A stretch of 64,000 bases of DNA, taken from assembly GCA_022425195.1 (NCBI GenBank), contig JAKMFX010000011.1, positions 54,075 through 118,074 of the forward strand, given 5' to 3'. The notes beneath the pieces were generated by a model, which worked only from the letters and a program-made list of their open reading frames with translations, was not told the origin of the DNA and did no database searches. This stretch comes from Flavobacteriales bacterium (GTDB taxonomy: Bacteria; Bacteroidota; Bacteroidia; Flavobacteriales; UBA7430). Shown here piece by piece: positions 9,935 to 20,413 of the stretch; the stretch's first letter is position 1; the number at the start of each line of letters is the position of its first letter. A program made the translations under genes and the position numbers.

Positions 9935-11827
9935 ATGCGTATTCTCTTATTGTTTTTTTTTATAAGTATTCATCTCTTTGCTCAACAAACGACTAGGTCC
10001 CGAAAGGCGGCGAAAATATTCAAAGAAGCCAAGAGTGCAGTTGCAGTAAAGGATTACCCATCGGCAAAATTGCTTTTGGATCAAGCTTTAATCATTGACG
10101 ACCAATTTGTTGAAGCTTGGATCCTACTGGGTGATGTTAGTATGGGCCTAGGAGATAAGTATGCTGGGATACAAGCCTACAAAAAGTCAATACCAATCTC
10201 GCCTCGTTTTTCATTTCCCATGTACTATCGACTGGCCAATGCAGAACATTCTCTGGGAGATTACACGGAGGCTTTAAAGCACATTCGAAAATATTTAAGT
10301 TTTAAAAAGGTTTCTGAAAAGTATAGAAAAAAGGCAATAGCACTAAAAAAATCATGCGAGTTTTCCATCTCATCGATGAAAAACCCTGTAACCTTCAGTC
10401 CAGAAAATTTAGGGGAAAATGTGAATACTGAAGCTGATGAGTATTTGCCGGCACTATCTGCGGATGGATCTAAATTGATATTTACGAGAAGCAAGAGGGT
10501 TGAGGGTGCTCGAAATGAAGATTTTTATTTGTCACTATATGGGGATGAAGGCTGGTCTTTGGCTAAGAATTTAGGTGCGCCAATAAACACCCTTCAGAAT
10601 GAAGGAGCCCAGTGCATTACTGCCGATGGGAAAACACTATATTTTACCGCTTGTTCTCGTCAGGATTCATACGGACGCTGTGATTTGTATTCTTCTGATC
10701 TTATTGAAGGATATTGGACGGAACCTGTAAATCTTGGTGAAAATATAAATACTGAAAGTTGGGAATCTCAGCCGGCTATTTCTTCTGATGGTCGACAGTT
10801 GTTCTTTGTCTCTAATAGAGCCGGAGGGCTGGGAGGAAAGGATATTTGGGTGGCTTATAAAAACGCCAATGGCAAATGGACGAAAGCAAAAAATTTAGGG
10901 AAACAGATCAACACAATCAGAGATGATGTTTCCCCTTTTTTACATTGGGACAATCAAACGCTTTACTTCTCATCTCTTGGGTATGTGGGCATGGGTGGCT
11001 TTGATGTCTTTCTCTCTCGATTGGATGACTTAGGGAATTGGGGCCCCGTCAAAAATATGGGTTATCCTATCAATTCTCCATCGGATGAAAATTCATTAAT
11101 CGTGGCAAAGGATGGTCGAACCGCCTATTTTGCCTCCGCTTATTTTCAAGAAGGTAGAACGGATTTAGATCTTTACACCTTTGATTTACCTATTGAGAGT
11201 AGGGCCAGAGAAGTTGCTTACATTCAGGGGGTGGTGATTGATGCAAAATCGAAAAAACCCATAGAAGCTGAAATAGAATTGGTAGACTTAGCTTCTAATC
11301 GTTCATACAAGAGTTCAAGAAGTGATGCGGGGGGGGATTTTATGTTTTGTTTGCCTTCTCATGCGGAATATGCATTGACAGTATTGAAAAAGAACTATCT
11401 TTTTTATTCTGAAAATATAAAGATGGAAGAAGAGGGAACCATTCTTGTAAAGAATTTCAAACTACAACCGATAGCGGTAGGTGAACAAGTTCGGTTAGAT
11501 AATATTTTCTTTGAATTAAATTCATTTGATTTAAAAGACGAGTCCGCTACAGAGTTGAATAAGATGATTCAGTTTATGGAATCCAATCCTTTGGTTACTA
11601 TTGAAATAGGAGGGCATACTGATAGTAGTGGCTCTCAAAATTATAACTTAGTGCTTTCAGAAAAGCGCGCCCAATCTGTAAAAAATGTTTTGGTGCAAAG
11701 AGGATTGCCTTCAGATCGTATTCATATCAAAGGTTACGGAATGACGGAACCTTTAAATTCGAATCGTTCTGAGCAGGAAAAAGCTGACAACCGAAGAACA
11801 GAATTGAAAATCATCTCCATCAAATGA
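9935..11827 (+). CDS. TPR + PD40 beta-propeller + carboxypeptidase-regulatory-like + OmpA C-terminal domain protein (PorE-like architecture)
   Basis: Signal peptide 'MRILLLFFFISIHLFAQQ'; TPR-like 'LLDQALIIDDQFVEAWILLGDV'; repeated 'LSADGSKLIFTR/ITADGKTLYFTA/ISSDGRQLFFVSNR'; CRD 'GVVIDAKSKKPIEAEIELVD'; OmpA 'IEIGGHTDSSGSQNYNLVLSEKRAQSVKNVL...DNRRTELKI'. Confidence 0.9.
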   Translation: MRILLLFFFISIHLFAQQTTRSRKAAKIFKEAKSAVAVKDYPSAKLLLDQALIIDDQFVEAWILLGDVSMGLGDKYAGIQAYKKSIPISPRFSFPMYYRLANAEHSLGDYTEALKHIRKYLSFKKVSEKYRKKAIALKKSCEFSISSMKNPVTFSPENLGENVNTEADEYLPALSADGSKLIFTRSKRVEGARNEDFYLSLYGDEGWSLAKNLGAPINTLQNEGAQCITADGKTLYFTACSRQDSYGRCDLYSSDLIEGYWTEPVNLGENINTESWESQPAISSDGRQLFFVSNRAGGLGGKDIWVAYKNANGKWTKAKNLGKQINTIRDDVSPFLHWDNQTLYFSSLGYVGMGGFDVFLSRLDDLGNWGPVKNMGYPINSPSDENSLIVAKDGRTAYFASAYFQEGRTDLDLYTFDLPIESRAREVAYIQGVVIDAKSKKPIEAEIELVDLASNRSYKSSRSDAGGDFMFCLPSHAEYALTVLKKNYLFYSENIKMEEEGTILVKNFKLQPIAVGEQVRLDNIFFELNSFDLKDESATELNKMIQFMESNPLVTIEIGGHTDSSGSQNYNLVLSEKRAQSVKNVLVQRGLPSDRIHIKGYGMTEPLNSNRSEQEKADNRRTELKIISIK

Positions 11828-12672
11828 TACAAGTTGTAGAGTGTCCTAGAGATGCCATGCAAGGCATTTCCGAGTTTATCTCAACAGAAAAAAAGGCTGA
11901 ATACATTAATATGCTTTTGAAAGTTGGCTTTCATACGGTTGACTTTGGTTCTTTTGTATCTCCCAAGGCGATTCCGCAAATGCGAGATACTGCTGATGTG
12001 TTGTCAAGATTGGATGTCGATCAGACAGATTCAAAGTTACTTGCTATTGTAGCCAATAAGAGAGGTGCTTTAGAAGCCTGTTCTTTCGATCAAATCACTT
12101 ATTTAGGGTATCCTTTTTCTGTTTCTGAAACCTTCCAACAACGAAATACCAATCGTTCTATTGAATCCTCTTTACTTCTCGTGGAGGAGTTACAGAACGT
12201 CTGTTTGAGGAGAAATAAAACCTTAGTGGTGTACCTTTCTATGGCTTTTGGGAATCCTTACGGCGAAGCATGGGATGTGGATATGATTGCCAAATGGACG
12301 CACTTCCTCACTCAAATGGGGGTGAAGGTTATAGCCCTTTCAGATACCATTGGGATTTCATCCAAGGCGACCGTTACCGCCTTGTTTTCCCAATTGATAC
12401 CGGAATTTTCTGAGGTGACTTTTGGAGCTCATTTACATACCACAGCTCAAAATTGGAAAGAAAATGTTCTGGCCGCATATCAAGCAGGTTGTACTCGATT
12501 TGACTCAGCCATTAAAGGATACGGAGGCTGCCCAATGGCCAAAGATGAATTGACCGGAAATATGCCTACGGAAAAACTCTTATCCTTTTTTAATGAGCAG
12601 AAAGAAGATGCCGGTCTCAACGCTATGGCTTTTGAATCAGCATACAATAAGGCCTTAGAGATCTTTAGGTGA
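11824..12672 (+). CDS. Hydroxymethylglutaryl-CoA lyase-like (HMGL family)
   Basis: 'VECPRDAMQG', 'FHTVDFGSFVSPKAIPQMRDT', 'ALSDTIGISSK', 'GAHLHTTAQNW', 'SAIKGYGGCPMAKDELTGNMPTEKL'. Confidence 0.88.
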   Translation: MIQVVECPRDAMQGISEFISTEKKAEYINMLLKVGFHTVDFGSFVSPKAIPQMRDTADVLSRLDVDQTDSKLLAIVANKRGALEACSFDQITYLGYPFSVSETFQQRNTNRSIESSLLLVEELQNVCLRRNKTLVVYLSMAFGNPYGEAWDVDMIAKWTHFLTQMGVKVIALSDTIGISSKATVTALFSQLIPEFSEVTFGAHLHTTAQNWKENVLAAYQAGCTRFDSAIKGYGGCPMAKDELTGNMPTEKLLSFFNEQKEDAGLNAMAFESAYNKALEIFR

Positions 12673-12780
12673 AAACACCTTTTCGTTAGGGCAATCAATC
12701 AATTAATATTAGCCTTGCCATCCCGTCTCATAATCTTTTTCTATTGTACTATATTTGCTGAAATTTAAACAAGGATTATT

Positions 12781-13893
12781 TTGAAGAGTTTTAAAGAGTT
12801 AGGCGTACACAAAGATTTTGTAAAAGCTTTAGAAGGGTTGAACATTACGACACCTTCGGAAATTCAAAATTTAGCCATCCCCATATTGTTGAATGGTAAA
12901 ACCGATTTAGTGGGGCAGGCACAAACAGGTACTGGAAAAACAGCGGCTTTTGGCTTGCCACTCCTTCAAAGTATTGATGTTTCCCGTAGTGAGATTCAAG
13001 GTCTGATTCTCTGCCCTACACGTGAGTTAGGACAACAGATTGCAAAAGCGTTATTTAGATTTACGAAGTACTCTGATAAAATTTTTACTGAAGCGGTTTA
13101 CGGCGGAGAAAAGATAGATCGTCAGATTGGAGCTTTGCGCAGACCAACACATATTGTGGTGGCTACTCCCGGCAGACTTATCGATTTGTTAAAGCGTAAA
13201 GCATTGAGTTTGGATAAGGTGAAAACCATCATCTTAGACGAAGCAGACGAAATGTTGAGTATGGGCTTCAAAAAGGAACTCAACCAAATTTTATCTTTCG
13301 TTCCTAAAGATGCCAATAAATGGTTGTTTTCAGCAACAATGCCGCATACAATTCGCGAAATGATCAAAGAGCATCTTTCTATTGACGCTCCTAAGGTCGA
13401 GACGAGTGGAAAGACTTTAGTTAATGAAAATATACAACACAAATATTTCGTTTGTGATGAAGATGAAAAACTTCACGTTTTAATGCAGTTCATTAAATCT
13501 CAACATAAAGATAGAGGGATCGTGTTCTGTAGAACAAAGAAAGCGACACAGCATCTGGCAAAACAGTTGATTGCTAAAAATATAGCTACCGATGCCATTC
13601 ATGGTGATTTATATCAAAAGGAACGCGATAAAGTCATGCGGGCTTTCAAAAAGGAAAACTTACAACTTATCGTAGCTACCGATATTGCTGCCAGAGGATT
13701 AGATATAGATGCACTTTCGTACGTGGTTCACTATCAGTTGCCAGAAAGTGAGGAGTATTATACACACAGAAGTGGGCGAACTGCTCGTGCCGGAAATTCA
13801 GGGGTGTCTATGGCTTTTGTGACCGCCTTCGAAAGAAAGAAATTAATGGAGTACGAAAATACATTGGGGATTTCGTTTGAAAGGGTGCGGTAA
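12781..13893 (+). CDS. DEAD-box RNA helicase (core only, TTG start)
   Basis: 'AQTGTGKTAAFGLPLL', 'PTRELGQQ', 'LDEADEML', 'SAT', 'HRSGRTARAG'; 370 aa, ends just after the helicase core. TATATTTG at 12750-12757 upstream. Confidence 0.9.
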   Translation: MKSFKELGVHKDFVKALEGLNITTPSEIQNLAIPILLNGKTDLVGQAQTGTGKTAAFGLPLLQSIDVSRSEIQGLILCPTRELGQQIAKALFRFTKYSDKIFTEAVYGGEKIDRQIGALRRPTHIVVATPGRLIDLLKRKALSLDKVKTIILDEADEMLSMGFKKELNQILSFVPKDANKWLFSATMPHTIREMIKEHLSIDAPKVETSGKTLVNENIQHKYFVCDEDEKLHVLMQFIKSQHKDRGIVFCRTKKATQHLAKQLIAKNIATDAIHGDLYQKERDKVMRAFKKENLQLIVATDIAARGLDIDALSYVVHYQLPESEEYYTHRSGRTARAGNSGVSMAFVTAFERKKLMEYENTLGISFERVR

Positions 13894-13921
13894 GTGATTT
13901 AAACTGCTATTGAGTGGTGAA

Positions 13922-15061
13922 TTATCCTTTCAAATTTAAATGCTCACTATCGACCATATCTACCCATTTCTTCATCTTCTTTTGAATGACTTTAAAGTGG
14001 TGTTTGTCTTCGGGAGTGATCAAAGAAATCGCATCTCCGGGTGATTCAGCTCTCCCTGTCCTCCCTATTCGATGAATATAATCTTTTGGTGATCGAGGTA
14101 GTTCGTAGTTAATGACATGAGGTAGGAATTCAATATCTATACCACGAGCCAGTAGGTCTGTTGTGACGAGGACTCGGAGTGTCCCCGCTTTAAATCTTGC
14201 TAAGGAATCAAGCCTTGCCGTTTGACTTTTCTTACTGTGAATTGCTGAAGCGTCAATGCCATTTTTACGGAGTTTATCGGCTACATTATCCGCCTTATAA
14301 GTAGATGCGGTAAATACTAAAACTTGTTTTAAGTCCCCATTCTTAATTAAATAACGAAGTAGTGGACCTTTCTTTTCTTCACTAACCCAATAGCCCAACT
14401 GTTTAATCAATTCTATTGAATCTTTCTCCTCTTCAATTCTTATGAGAACAGGTTCTTTAAGGATCCATTGATTGATGGAGTCAATATCTTCGTTTAAGGT
14501 CGCTGAGAATAGTAAATTCTGACGTTTTTTAGGAATCAGTTTAAAGATGCGGTCAACTTCATCTTTAAAGCCCATGCTTAACATTTTGTCAGCTTCATCG
14601 ATAACGAGGGTCTTAATCTCGGATAGATGAACGGCATTAGATTCCACTAAGTCCAATAGTCTACCCGGAGTCGCTACCAATACATTTACATGATTTAGGG
14701 CTTGCATTTGTGGGTTGATAGAAACCCCTCCATACACAGCTAATGTTTTTATTCTTTCAGGAAGCGATGTCCCAAATTGTTGAAACACGTCTTTTACCTG
14801 AACGGCGAGCTCGCGTGTCGGAACCAATACCAAAACATTTACATGACGGTTTTTAGTGCTGGGGTTCTTTTGTAAGTCGTCCAGGATGGGAAGTACATAG
14901 CTCGCTGTTTTCCCCGAGCCTGTTTTCGCAATTCCCATTACATCTTTACCCTGTAAAACAGCAGGAATAGCCTGCTCTTGAATTGGGAACGGTTTTGTGA
15001 TTTTTTGATCTTTTATAGCATTTAATAAAGATCTTGATAAACCTAAAGATGTAAATGACAT
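13922..15061 (-). CDS. DEAD-box RNA helicase, RhlE-like
   Basis: 'AKTGSGKTASYVLPIL', 'VDEADKML'-type motif (IDEADKML), 'HRIGRTGRAESPGDAISL'. Confidence 0.9.
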   Translation of the reverse strand: MSFTSLGLSRSLLNAIKDQKITKPFPIQEQAIPAVLQGKDVMGIAKTGSGKTASYVLPILDDLQKNPSTKNRHVNVLVLVPTRELAVQVKDVFQQFGTSLPERIKTLAVYGGVSINPQMQALNHVNVLVATPGRLLDLVESNAVHLSEIKTLVIDEADKMLSMGFKDEVDRIFKLIPKKRQNLLFSATLNEDIDSINQWILKEPVLIRIEEEKDSIELIKQLGYWVSEEKKGPLLRYLIKNGDLKQVLVFTASTYKADNVADKLRKNGIDASAIHSKKSQTARLDSLARFKAGTLRVLVTTDLLARGIDIEFLPHVINYELPRSPKDYIHRIGRTGRAESPGDAISLITPEDKHHFKVIQKKMKKWVDMVDSEHLNLKG

Positions 15062-15189
15062 ATATTGAATTGTAATGGGGTTAGGGATGCTACAAATCTA
15101 ATAAAATCAGATTTGGGCCATTAGGTGAAAATGCGCTTAAGGGTAATGGTTTGTCAAGTATTTATATAAATAGTTTTTGTTGGAAGGCT

Positions 15190-15756
15190 TCAAAAGCTTC
15201 CAGTAAGCAGTTGATCATTTAATTGATGAATAGGTAGACCTACGACATTAAAATAAGAACCTTCAATTTTTGTGATGCCAATAGCACCTATCCATTCTTG
15301 AATTCCATAGGAGCCTGCTTTGTCAAAGGGCTTATATGTATTGATGTAATAATCTATTTCAGAATTTTTTAGTTCTTTGAAAAAGACCTTTGTTTTGCTT
15401 GAAAAAGAAGAGGTTTTGTATTTGGACTTAATGCAGACACCAGAAACCACAACATGACTGCGATTGGATAGACTTGTTAGCATGCGTTTGGCTTCAGCTT
15501 TGTCTTTGGGTTTCCCTAAAATTTCATCATCCAGAAGGACTACTGTATCCGCAGTAATAATAATTTGATTTTCATCTATGTCAGAAAATGCAGAAGCTTT
15601 GAGTTTAGCGAGATATTCTGCAACTTCGTTTGCCTCAAGATCATCTGGAAATATTTCCTCAATTTCTCGAACCTCAATCGTAAAATCATAATCCAGAAGC
15701 GCTAATAATTCTCTGCGCCTTGGGGACTGAGATCCTAGGGTGATACGTTTCATCAT
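15190..15756 (-). CDS. maf: Maf-family nucleoside triphosphate pyrophosphatase
   Basis: 'LGSQSPRRRELLALLDYDF', 'ITADTVVLLDDEILGKPKDKAEAKRML', 'YKPFDKAGSYGIQEWIGAIGI'. Confidence 0.93.
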   Translation of the reverse strand: MMKRITLGSQSPRRRELLALLDYDFTIEVREIEEIFPDDLEANEVAEYLAKLKASAFSDIDENQIIITADTVVLLDDEILGKPKDKAEAKRMLTSLSNRSHVVVSGVCIKSKYKTSSFSSKTKVFFKELKNSEIDYYINTYKPFDKAGSYGIQEWIGAIGITKIEGSYFNVVGLPIHQLNDQLLTGSF

Positions 15757-15788
15757 ATTTTAGATGTCAATGAGTTTGATTTGTAAGT

Positions 15789-16679
15789 CTATCTAATGAA
15801 AAAACACAAACTGAGAATTCCTGCAAAAATAATAAGCTTAATGAGTTTAGAAATACGCTCGTAGTCAGCATTTACCTTAGCTTTATAAATCCAAATGTTT
15901 AATAAGAATAAAGGTCCGATGAGCAGCAAAAGAGCATAAGTCAGTGTCATCAATTCGCGTTCGAAAACGTAGGTGGAAATCGCAACGATCATGAATGCAG
16001 AGAGCACACTTAACCATTTTACAAATTCTTTTGTTTTCTCAATACCCCAAACTGACGGGAGTGTTTTTATTTTAAACTTGACATCACCTTCTACGGTTCT
16101 GAGGTCTTTTATGATCTCATTCATCAGGCTTGAGATGAATGCAAAGGCTGTATAGATACAAACCACAATGAAAGGATATCGACTTTCGGCTGCGTTGAAT
16201 CTGGGTAGCATTTCGTAGGCGGAAAGGGAAATCACAAACAGAGCTGTCAGTACAGCAACAATTAAATTCCCGACAAAAAGAAAGCGTTTAAGTCTTAGGC
16301 TGTATTCCCACAGGATATATGAAGCTAAAGTCAAGAAGGCTCCAAGGAGAATGTAGTCTATCTTGTAGGCGATGTAGAAACCTAATAATACACCACTAGA
16401 GGATAGTAGAGCATGAAGAATGAGTGCTATTCTACGTTTTATCCTTCTGCCAACAATGACATTTTCATTGGTTGTATCCGTTTGGATATCAAAATAATCA
16501 TTGATGACATAGCCTCCCGCAGCAATTAAAATCATACTCAATACGAGTGATGCAAAATATGAATCACCCAATACGTTTTCCTTGCCATAGGCAGGTACCA
16601 TTATGCTGTACCTAAGTAGGTACTGTATAAGCACCATGACAAGCAGGTTTTGAAATCGAATGAGGGATAAGTATTTCAC
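15789..16679 (-). CDS. UbiA-family prenyltransferase (geranylgeranylglycerol-phosphate geranylgeranyltransferase-like)
   Basis: 'AAGGYVINDYFDIQTDTTN' (NDxxD) and 'MNEIIKDLRTVEGDVKFKIKTLP'; 8-9 TM. Confidence 0.85.
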   Translation of the reverse strand: MKYLSLIRFQNLLVMVLIQYLLRYSIMVPAYGKENVLGDSYFASLVLSMILIAAGGYVINDYFDIQTDTTNENVIVGRRIKRRIALILHALLSSSGVLLGFYIAYKIDYILLGAFLTLASYILWEYSLRLKRFLFVGNLIVAVLTALFVISLSAYEMLPRFNAAESRYPFIVVCIYTAFAFISSLMNEIIKDLRTVEGDVKFKIKTLPSVWGIEKTKEFVKWLSVLSAFMIVAISTYVFERELMTLTYALLLLIGPLFLLNIWIYKAKVNADYERISKLIKLIIFAGILSLCFFIR

Positions 16680-16707
16680 CTAGAGTTTATTGTGTCATTT
16701 CAGTTGT

Positions 16708-17229
16708 TTAAATGGATGTTGTAGAACTATCATTACTCCATTTTCCTTGAATTTTAAGCGTTTGTTCAATCACGTCACGTACACATCCTTCCCCACCTTT
16801 TTTTGGTGATATATAATCGGATAGATTTTTAATTTCGTTAGCGGCATTATCAGGGCAGGTGGGTAGCCCCACACTTTGCATGATTTGAAAGTCAGGAAGG
16901 TCATCACCCATGTATAGGATGTTTTCAAATGCCAAGTCATACATGTGCATGAGCTCATTTAGGGCTTCTACTTTTTGATGACAGCCTAAATACACATCGT
17001 GAACACCCAGGCGATTCATTCTTGTTTTTACCGCTGCCGAACTACCTCCACTGATTATGGCTACAACGAAACCTTGCTTGACGGCTAGCTGAAGGGCATA
17101 CCCATCTCTAGTATTCATCTTTCTCACCTGCTCGCCGTCAGGCATAAGTGTTACGGTTCCATCGGTTAAAACTCCATCACAATCGAAAATAAGAGCTTTG
17201 ATGTTTTTGAGTTTGATTTTATAATTCAT
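16708..17229 (-). CDS. HAD-superfamily phosphatase, KdsC-like (KDO-8-P phosphatase type)
   Basis: 'IKALIFDCDGVLTDGTVTL', 'RDGYALQLAVKQG', 'YMGDDLPDFQIMQSVGLPTCPDNA'. Confidence 0.85.
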   Translation of the reverse strand: MNYKIKLKNIKALIFDCDGVLTDGTVTLMPDGEQVRKMNTRDGYALQLAVKQGFVVAIISGGSSAAVKTRMNRLGVHDVYLGCHQKVEALNELMHMYDLAFENILYMGDDLPDFQIMQSVGLPTCPDNAANEIKNLSDYISPKKGGEGCVRDVIEQTLKIQGKWSNDSSTTSI

Positions 17230-17998
17230 CGTTGTTTTTGAGGATTATGTTTTCGGACAACAATTTATAAATATCGTAATTTTTCCCTTTTGCCAAGTAG
17301 TTAAGGTGGCTGTCAATGACTTCTTTATCCTTACGGACCGCAGGACCGGTTTGAACATCTTTGGGCTTATAGCTTGAAACTTTAGATGCAGTTTCTTTAA
17401 TTAAGGGATGTAATATGTCCATGGGGATGTTTTCTTTTTGAAGTATTTCATCCGAAATCATATACATGTAGTTGCTAAAGTTACATGCAAAAACAGCTGC
17501 TACGTGTAGCACCTTTCTTTGATGTGAGTTGATGTTGTATACAATTGGACTCATTAAGGTCGCCAATCTCATTAATGTATTATAGTCTTCACTTTTAGAC
17601 GCCTCAATACAAAATGGAATGCCTTTGAAATTAAGCTTCTTCTTTTTGGAGAATGTTTGTAGCGGATAGAAAACCCCTCTTCTAGAATGTTTTATGACAT
17701 CTTGATCGATGGCGCCCGATGTATGTACAATAAGCTTATCTTTTAGGTTTAAGCTTGCAGCGACTTCTTCAATGACAGAATCTTTTACCGTGAGAATATA
17801 GAGGTCAGCATCAGGATTTAATTTTTCTATTTCCGTAGTATAATCACATTTTAGACGACGAGATAAGGAGCGAACTTCTTTCTCAGATCTGTTGTATACT
17901 TGAAGGATGTTTTGCTCTTTATTTTGAAGTTCTTTTGCCAAATGCCAAGCTACATTTCCGGCTCCAAGGATGACAATATTTAGCTTTAAGGTACTCAA
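17219..17998 (-). CDS. Rossmann-like/DUF2520 domain protein
   Basis: 'IVILGAGNVAWHLAKELQNK', 'HTSGAIDQDVI', 'RRGVFYPLQTFSKKKKLNFKGIPFCIEA', 'TGPAVRKDKEVI'. Confidence 0.85.
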   Translation of the reverse strand: MSTLKLNIVILGAGNVAWHLAKELQNKEQNILQVYNRSEKEVRSLSRRLKCDYTTEIEKLNPDADLYILTVKDSVIEEVAASLNLKDKLIVHTSGAIDQDVIKHSRRGVFYPLQTFSKKKKLNFKGIPFCIEASKSEDYNTLMRLATLMSPIVYNINSHQRKVLHVAAVFACNFSNYMYMISDEILQKENIPMDILHPLIKETASKVSSYKPKDVQTGPAVRKDKEVIDSHLNYLAKGKNYDIYKLLSENIILKNNDEL

Positions 17999-18004
17999 AA
18001 TGTT

Positions 18005-20413
18005 TTATTTTTTAGTTTGTTTAAATAAATGAAGCATGGCAATGAAGGTACCAACTGCCATGAGAATTACTCCAATCCACAACAGGTTTATGTAGGGGAA
18101 TATGATCGCCTTCATGACGATGAATGGTTTTTCATTGTCTAGGTGTTCATAGGCCTTGATTTGTATACTTCCCGCCTCAGGGTTAACCTCGCTAAAAACG
18201 AATTTGTATTTTAAAGGGCCGTCTTCTAGATATCCAGCAAATGACTGTGCTACATTGTTTTTTACTGCATATATGGTTTCTGTTTTTGAGAATTCTCCTT
18301 GCATGTTTTGCATCTTAAGTTTTGCAATTAACATCACATCTAAAGCCTTTTCACTTTCAAGGTTGGTGTTTGCATTCACCAGTAAACTGTCAAGATAGAG
18401 GAAGTGTTTGCTGTAGATTACGGAGTCTCCTTGTTTAATATTGATAAGGCTTTCTTGGTGATAAGGGTCATTTTCATCATGTTCGTCAACATCAGCGTAG
18501 GTGAGGTGAGAGTAGACGTCGTAGAGTAGAAAATGTTTAGTGGAGGGTTCTGCCACATTACCCATGATTTCATTCAGTTGTATGAATGGGTTCAGGGTGA
18601 ACTGATATTCAAACTTACCATCTTCTTTCAGGTTAAAATACTCCACCTCATAGGTTTTGTTGATGCCGATGAGCGTATCCGATTTGTAGAGTACAAAGTA
18701 GGTTCCCATGGCAGTGGTGTCTCCTTTTTCGAGTAAAATATTCTCGTTACTCGGAAAGTCTTTCGCGATAAAACCTTCATTGCTAGAGATGACATTTTTG
18801 TTGGCATTACTCAGTAGAGCTCCCATAATAACAAGCGCAAAGCCTATGTGAGCGATTGATGAACCCGATAAATTCCAATTCCCTTGGAGTATTTTTCGCC
18901 AGTAAAAGAAGTTTGACAAGGCCGCAAAGATGGTCGCCCAAAGAAGAATGAGGTATACTGGATCCCACATTCGAACCGTAAAAGCAATGACAAATGTGAG
19001 TGCTATTGATGAAATGAGGCTCGAAGTGATTTGTTTGAATATTTTTTTCAAATCTGATTTCCCGTAACTCAAGTACTGGGTAATACCAATTAACGCGATG
19101 ATAATGATTGCGATAGGGGCTTGCCAAGAGTTGTATAAGTCAATGGCATCAATAGGAGGAGCCATTTGTGTTCCAAGGACCTTGTTAATGACAGGTAAGG
19201 AGGTGAACCAGGTAATTTGAAATGCAGAAATGAATAATACCATAGACCCAATGAACATCCAAAATTCTCGTGAACTCGAATCTTCCTCTTTTTTGACATG
19301 TGGTATTTTTTTGAATCTAATGGCCAAGATGAAAATAGAGAAAATGACGAAACTGATGAGGTAGATTAGCAGTTGATAGTCCAAACCTCCTGCAAAGGCA
19401 TGTACAGAGGTATCGCCCAAGATACCACTTCTCGTTAGGTAAGAAGAGTAAATGACGAGTAAGAACGACAGAATCGTCAAGATAAATGTTGACCTCAAAG
19501 CGGTCTTTTTGGCTCTGTAAACAAGCATTAAATGAGCCGCAGCCACCAGTATGATCCAGGGTACCAATGAAGAGTTCTCAACCGGGTCCCAGGCCCAAAA
19601 ACCTCCAAAAGAAAGAGACTCATAAGCCCAAGCCCCACCCATTAAAATCCCTGTACCCAAAACCATGATGGCCGCATAGGTCCAGGGGAGTGCTTCTTGA
19701 ACCCATCCTGAAAAATTCTTTTTCCACAGCGCAGCAATCGCATAACAAAAAGGAATCATGGTTAAAGAAAAGCCTAAGAAAAGTACGGGAGGGTGAATCA
19801 CCATCCAGTAGTTTTGCAATAGAGGGTTTAAACCTCTTCCGTCCAGGAACTGAGGGACTACTTCCAGGTAGTTGGGCATCTTGGTCCAGGGCAAGCCAAT
19901 ATTTTCCTCTAGATTACGAACCAAAATAAATGGGCTGGTACCAATTTTTATTCCAAACAAATAGCCACCGATGATCATGGAACTAAGAAATGCTTGAATG
20001 GAAGCAACGATAGTAAGAACAGGGGCTTCCCAGTTTTTGGCTTTTCTCATGAGTACTACCCCTAAAATAAGATTCCAAAAAATCCATAGTAAGAAACTAC
20101 CTTCTTGACCTTCCCAGAAGCAAGAAATCATATAATGTGTAGGAAGTGATAGAGAGGAGTGCTGCCAAACGTATTGGTATTCAAAATAGTGATTGTATAT
20201 CATGGTGAACATGCATACGATAATCCCGATGATGGACAAGCCATGTATGTAAAATGTACCCCGAGCTAGTGGCGTCCATTCATTCTTCGAGGTTTCACTT
20301 TTGGAAGCTTTGTAAAAAGAGAATGCAGAGAGTAAAGCGGCAACAAAAGCAATGCTGATAAAAGCTTGCCCAATGGTTCCAACGAGGGTGTGTTCTCCAA
20401 TGTATTCTATCAT
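18005..20413 (-). CDS. ccmF: Cytochrome c maturation heme lyase CcmF-like
   Basis: 'HYMISCFWEGQEGSFLLWIFWN', 'QNYWMVIHPPVLFLGF', 'GGFWAWDPVENSSLVPWI' (WWD-type heme motif). Confidence 0.92.
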   Translation of the reverse strand: MIEYIGEHTLVGTIGQAFISIAFVAALLSAFSFYKASKSETSKNEWTPLARGTFYIHGLSIIGIIVCMFTMIYNHYFEYQYVWQHSSLSLPTHYMISCFWEGQEGSFLLWIFWNLILGVVLMRKAKNWEAPVLTIVASIQAFLSSMIIGGYLFGIKIGTSPFILVRNLEENIGLPWTKMPNYLEVVPQFLDGRGLNPLLQNYWMVIHPPVLFLGFSLTMIPFCYAIAALWKKNFSGWVQEALPWTYAAIMVLGTGILMGGAWAYESLSFGGFWAWDPVENSSLVPWIILVAAAHLMLVYRAKKTALRSTFILTILSFLLVIYSSYLTRSGILGDTSVHAFAGGLDYQLLIYLISFVIFSIFILAIRFKKIPHVKKEEDSSSREFWMFIGSMVLFISAFQITWFTSLPVINKVLGTQMAPPIDAIDLYNSWQAPIAIIIIALIGITQYLSYGKSDLKKIFKQITSSLISSIALTFVIAFTVRMWDPVYLILLWATIFAALSNFFYWRKILQGNWNLSGSSIAHIGFALVIMGALLSNANKNVISSNEGFIAKDFPSNENILLEKGDTTAMGTYFVLYKSDTLIGINKTYEVEYFNLKEDGKFEYQFTLNPFIQLNEIMGNVAEPSTKHFLLYDVYSHLTYADVDEHDENDPYHQESLINIKQGDSVIYSKHFLYLDSLLVNANTNLESEKALDVMLIAKLKMQNMQGEFSKTETIYAVKNNVAQSFAGYLEDGPLKYKFVFSEVNPEAGSIQIKAYEHLDNEKPFIVMKAIIFPYINLLWIGVILMAVGTFIAMLHLFKQTKK

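Noticed and set aside
12781-13893. The shorter DEAD-box helicase as a pseudogene
   Set aside because: All helicase motifs are intact; core-only DEAD-box proteins exist, and the stop is clean with no remnant of a C-terminal domain noticed downstream.
18807-19299. - strand alternate-frame ORFs within ccmF
   Set aside because: Same-strand out-of-frame overlaps with a well-supported CcmF; spurious.
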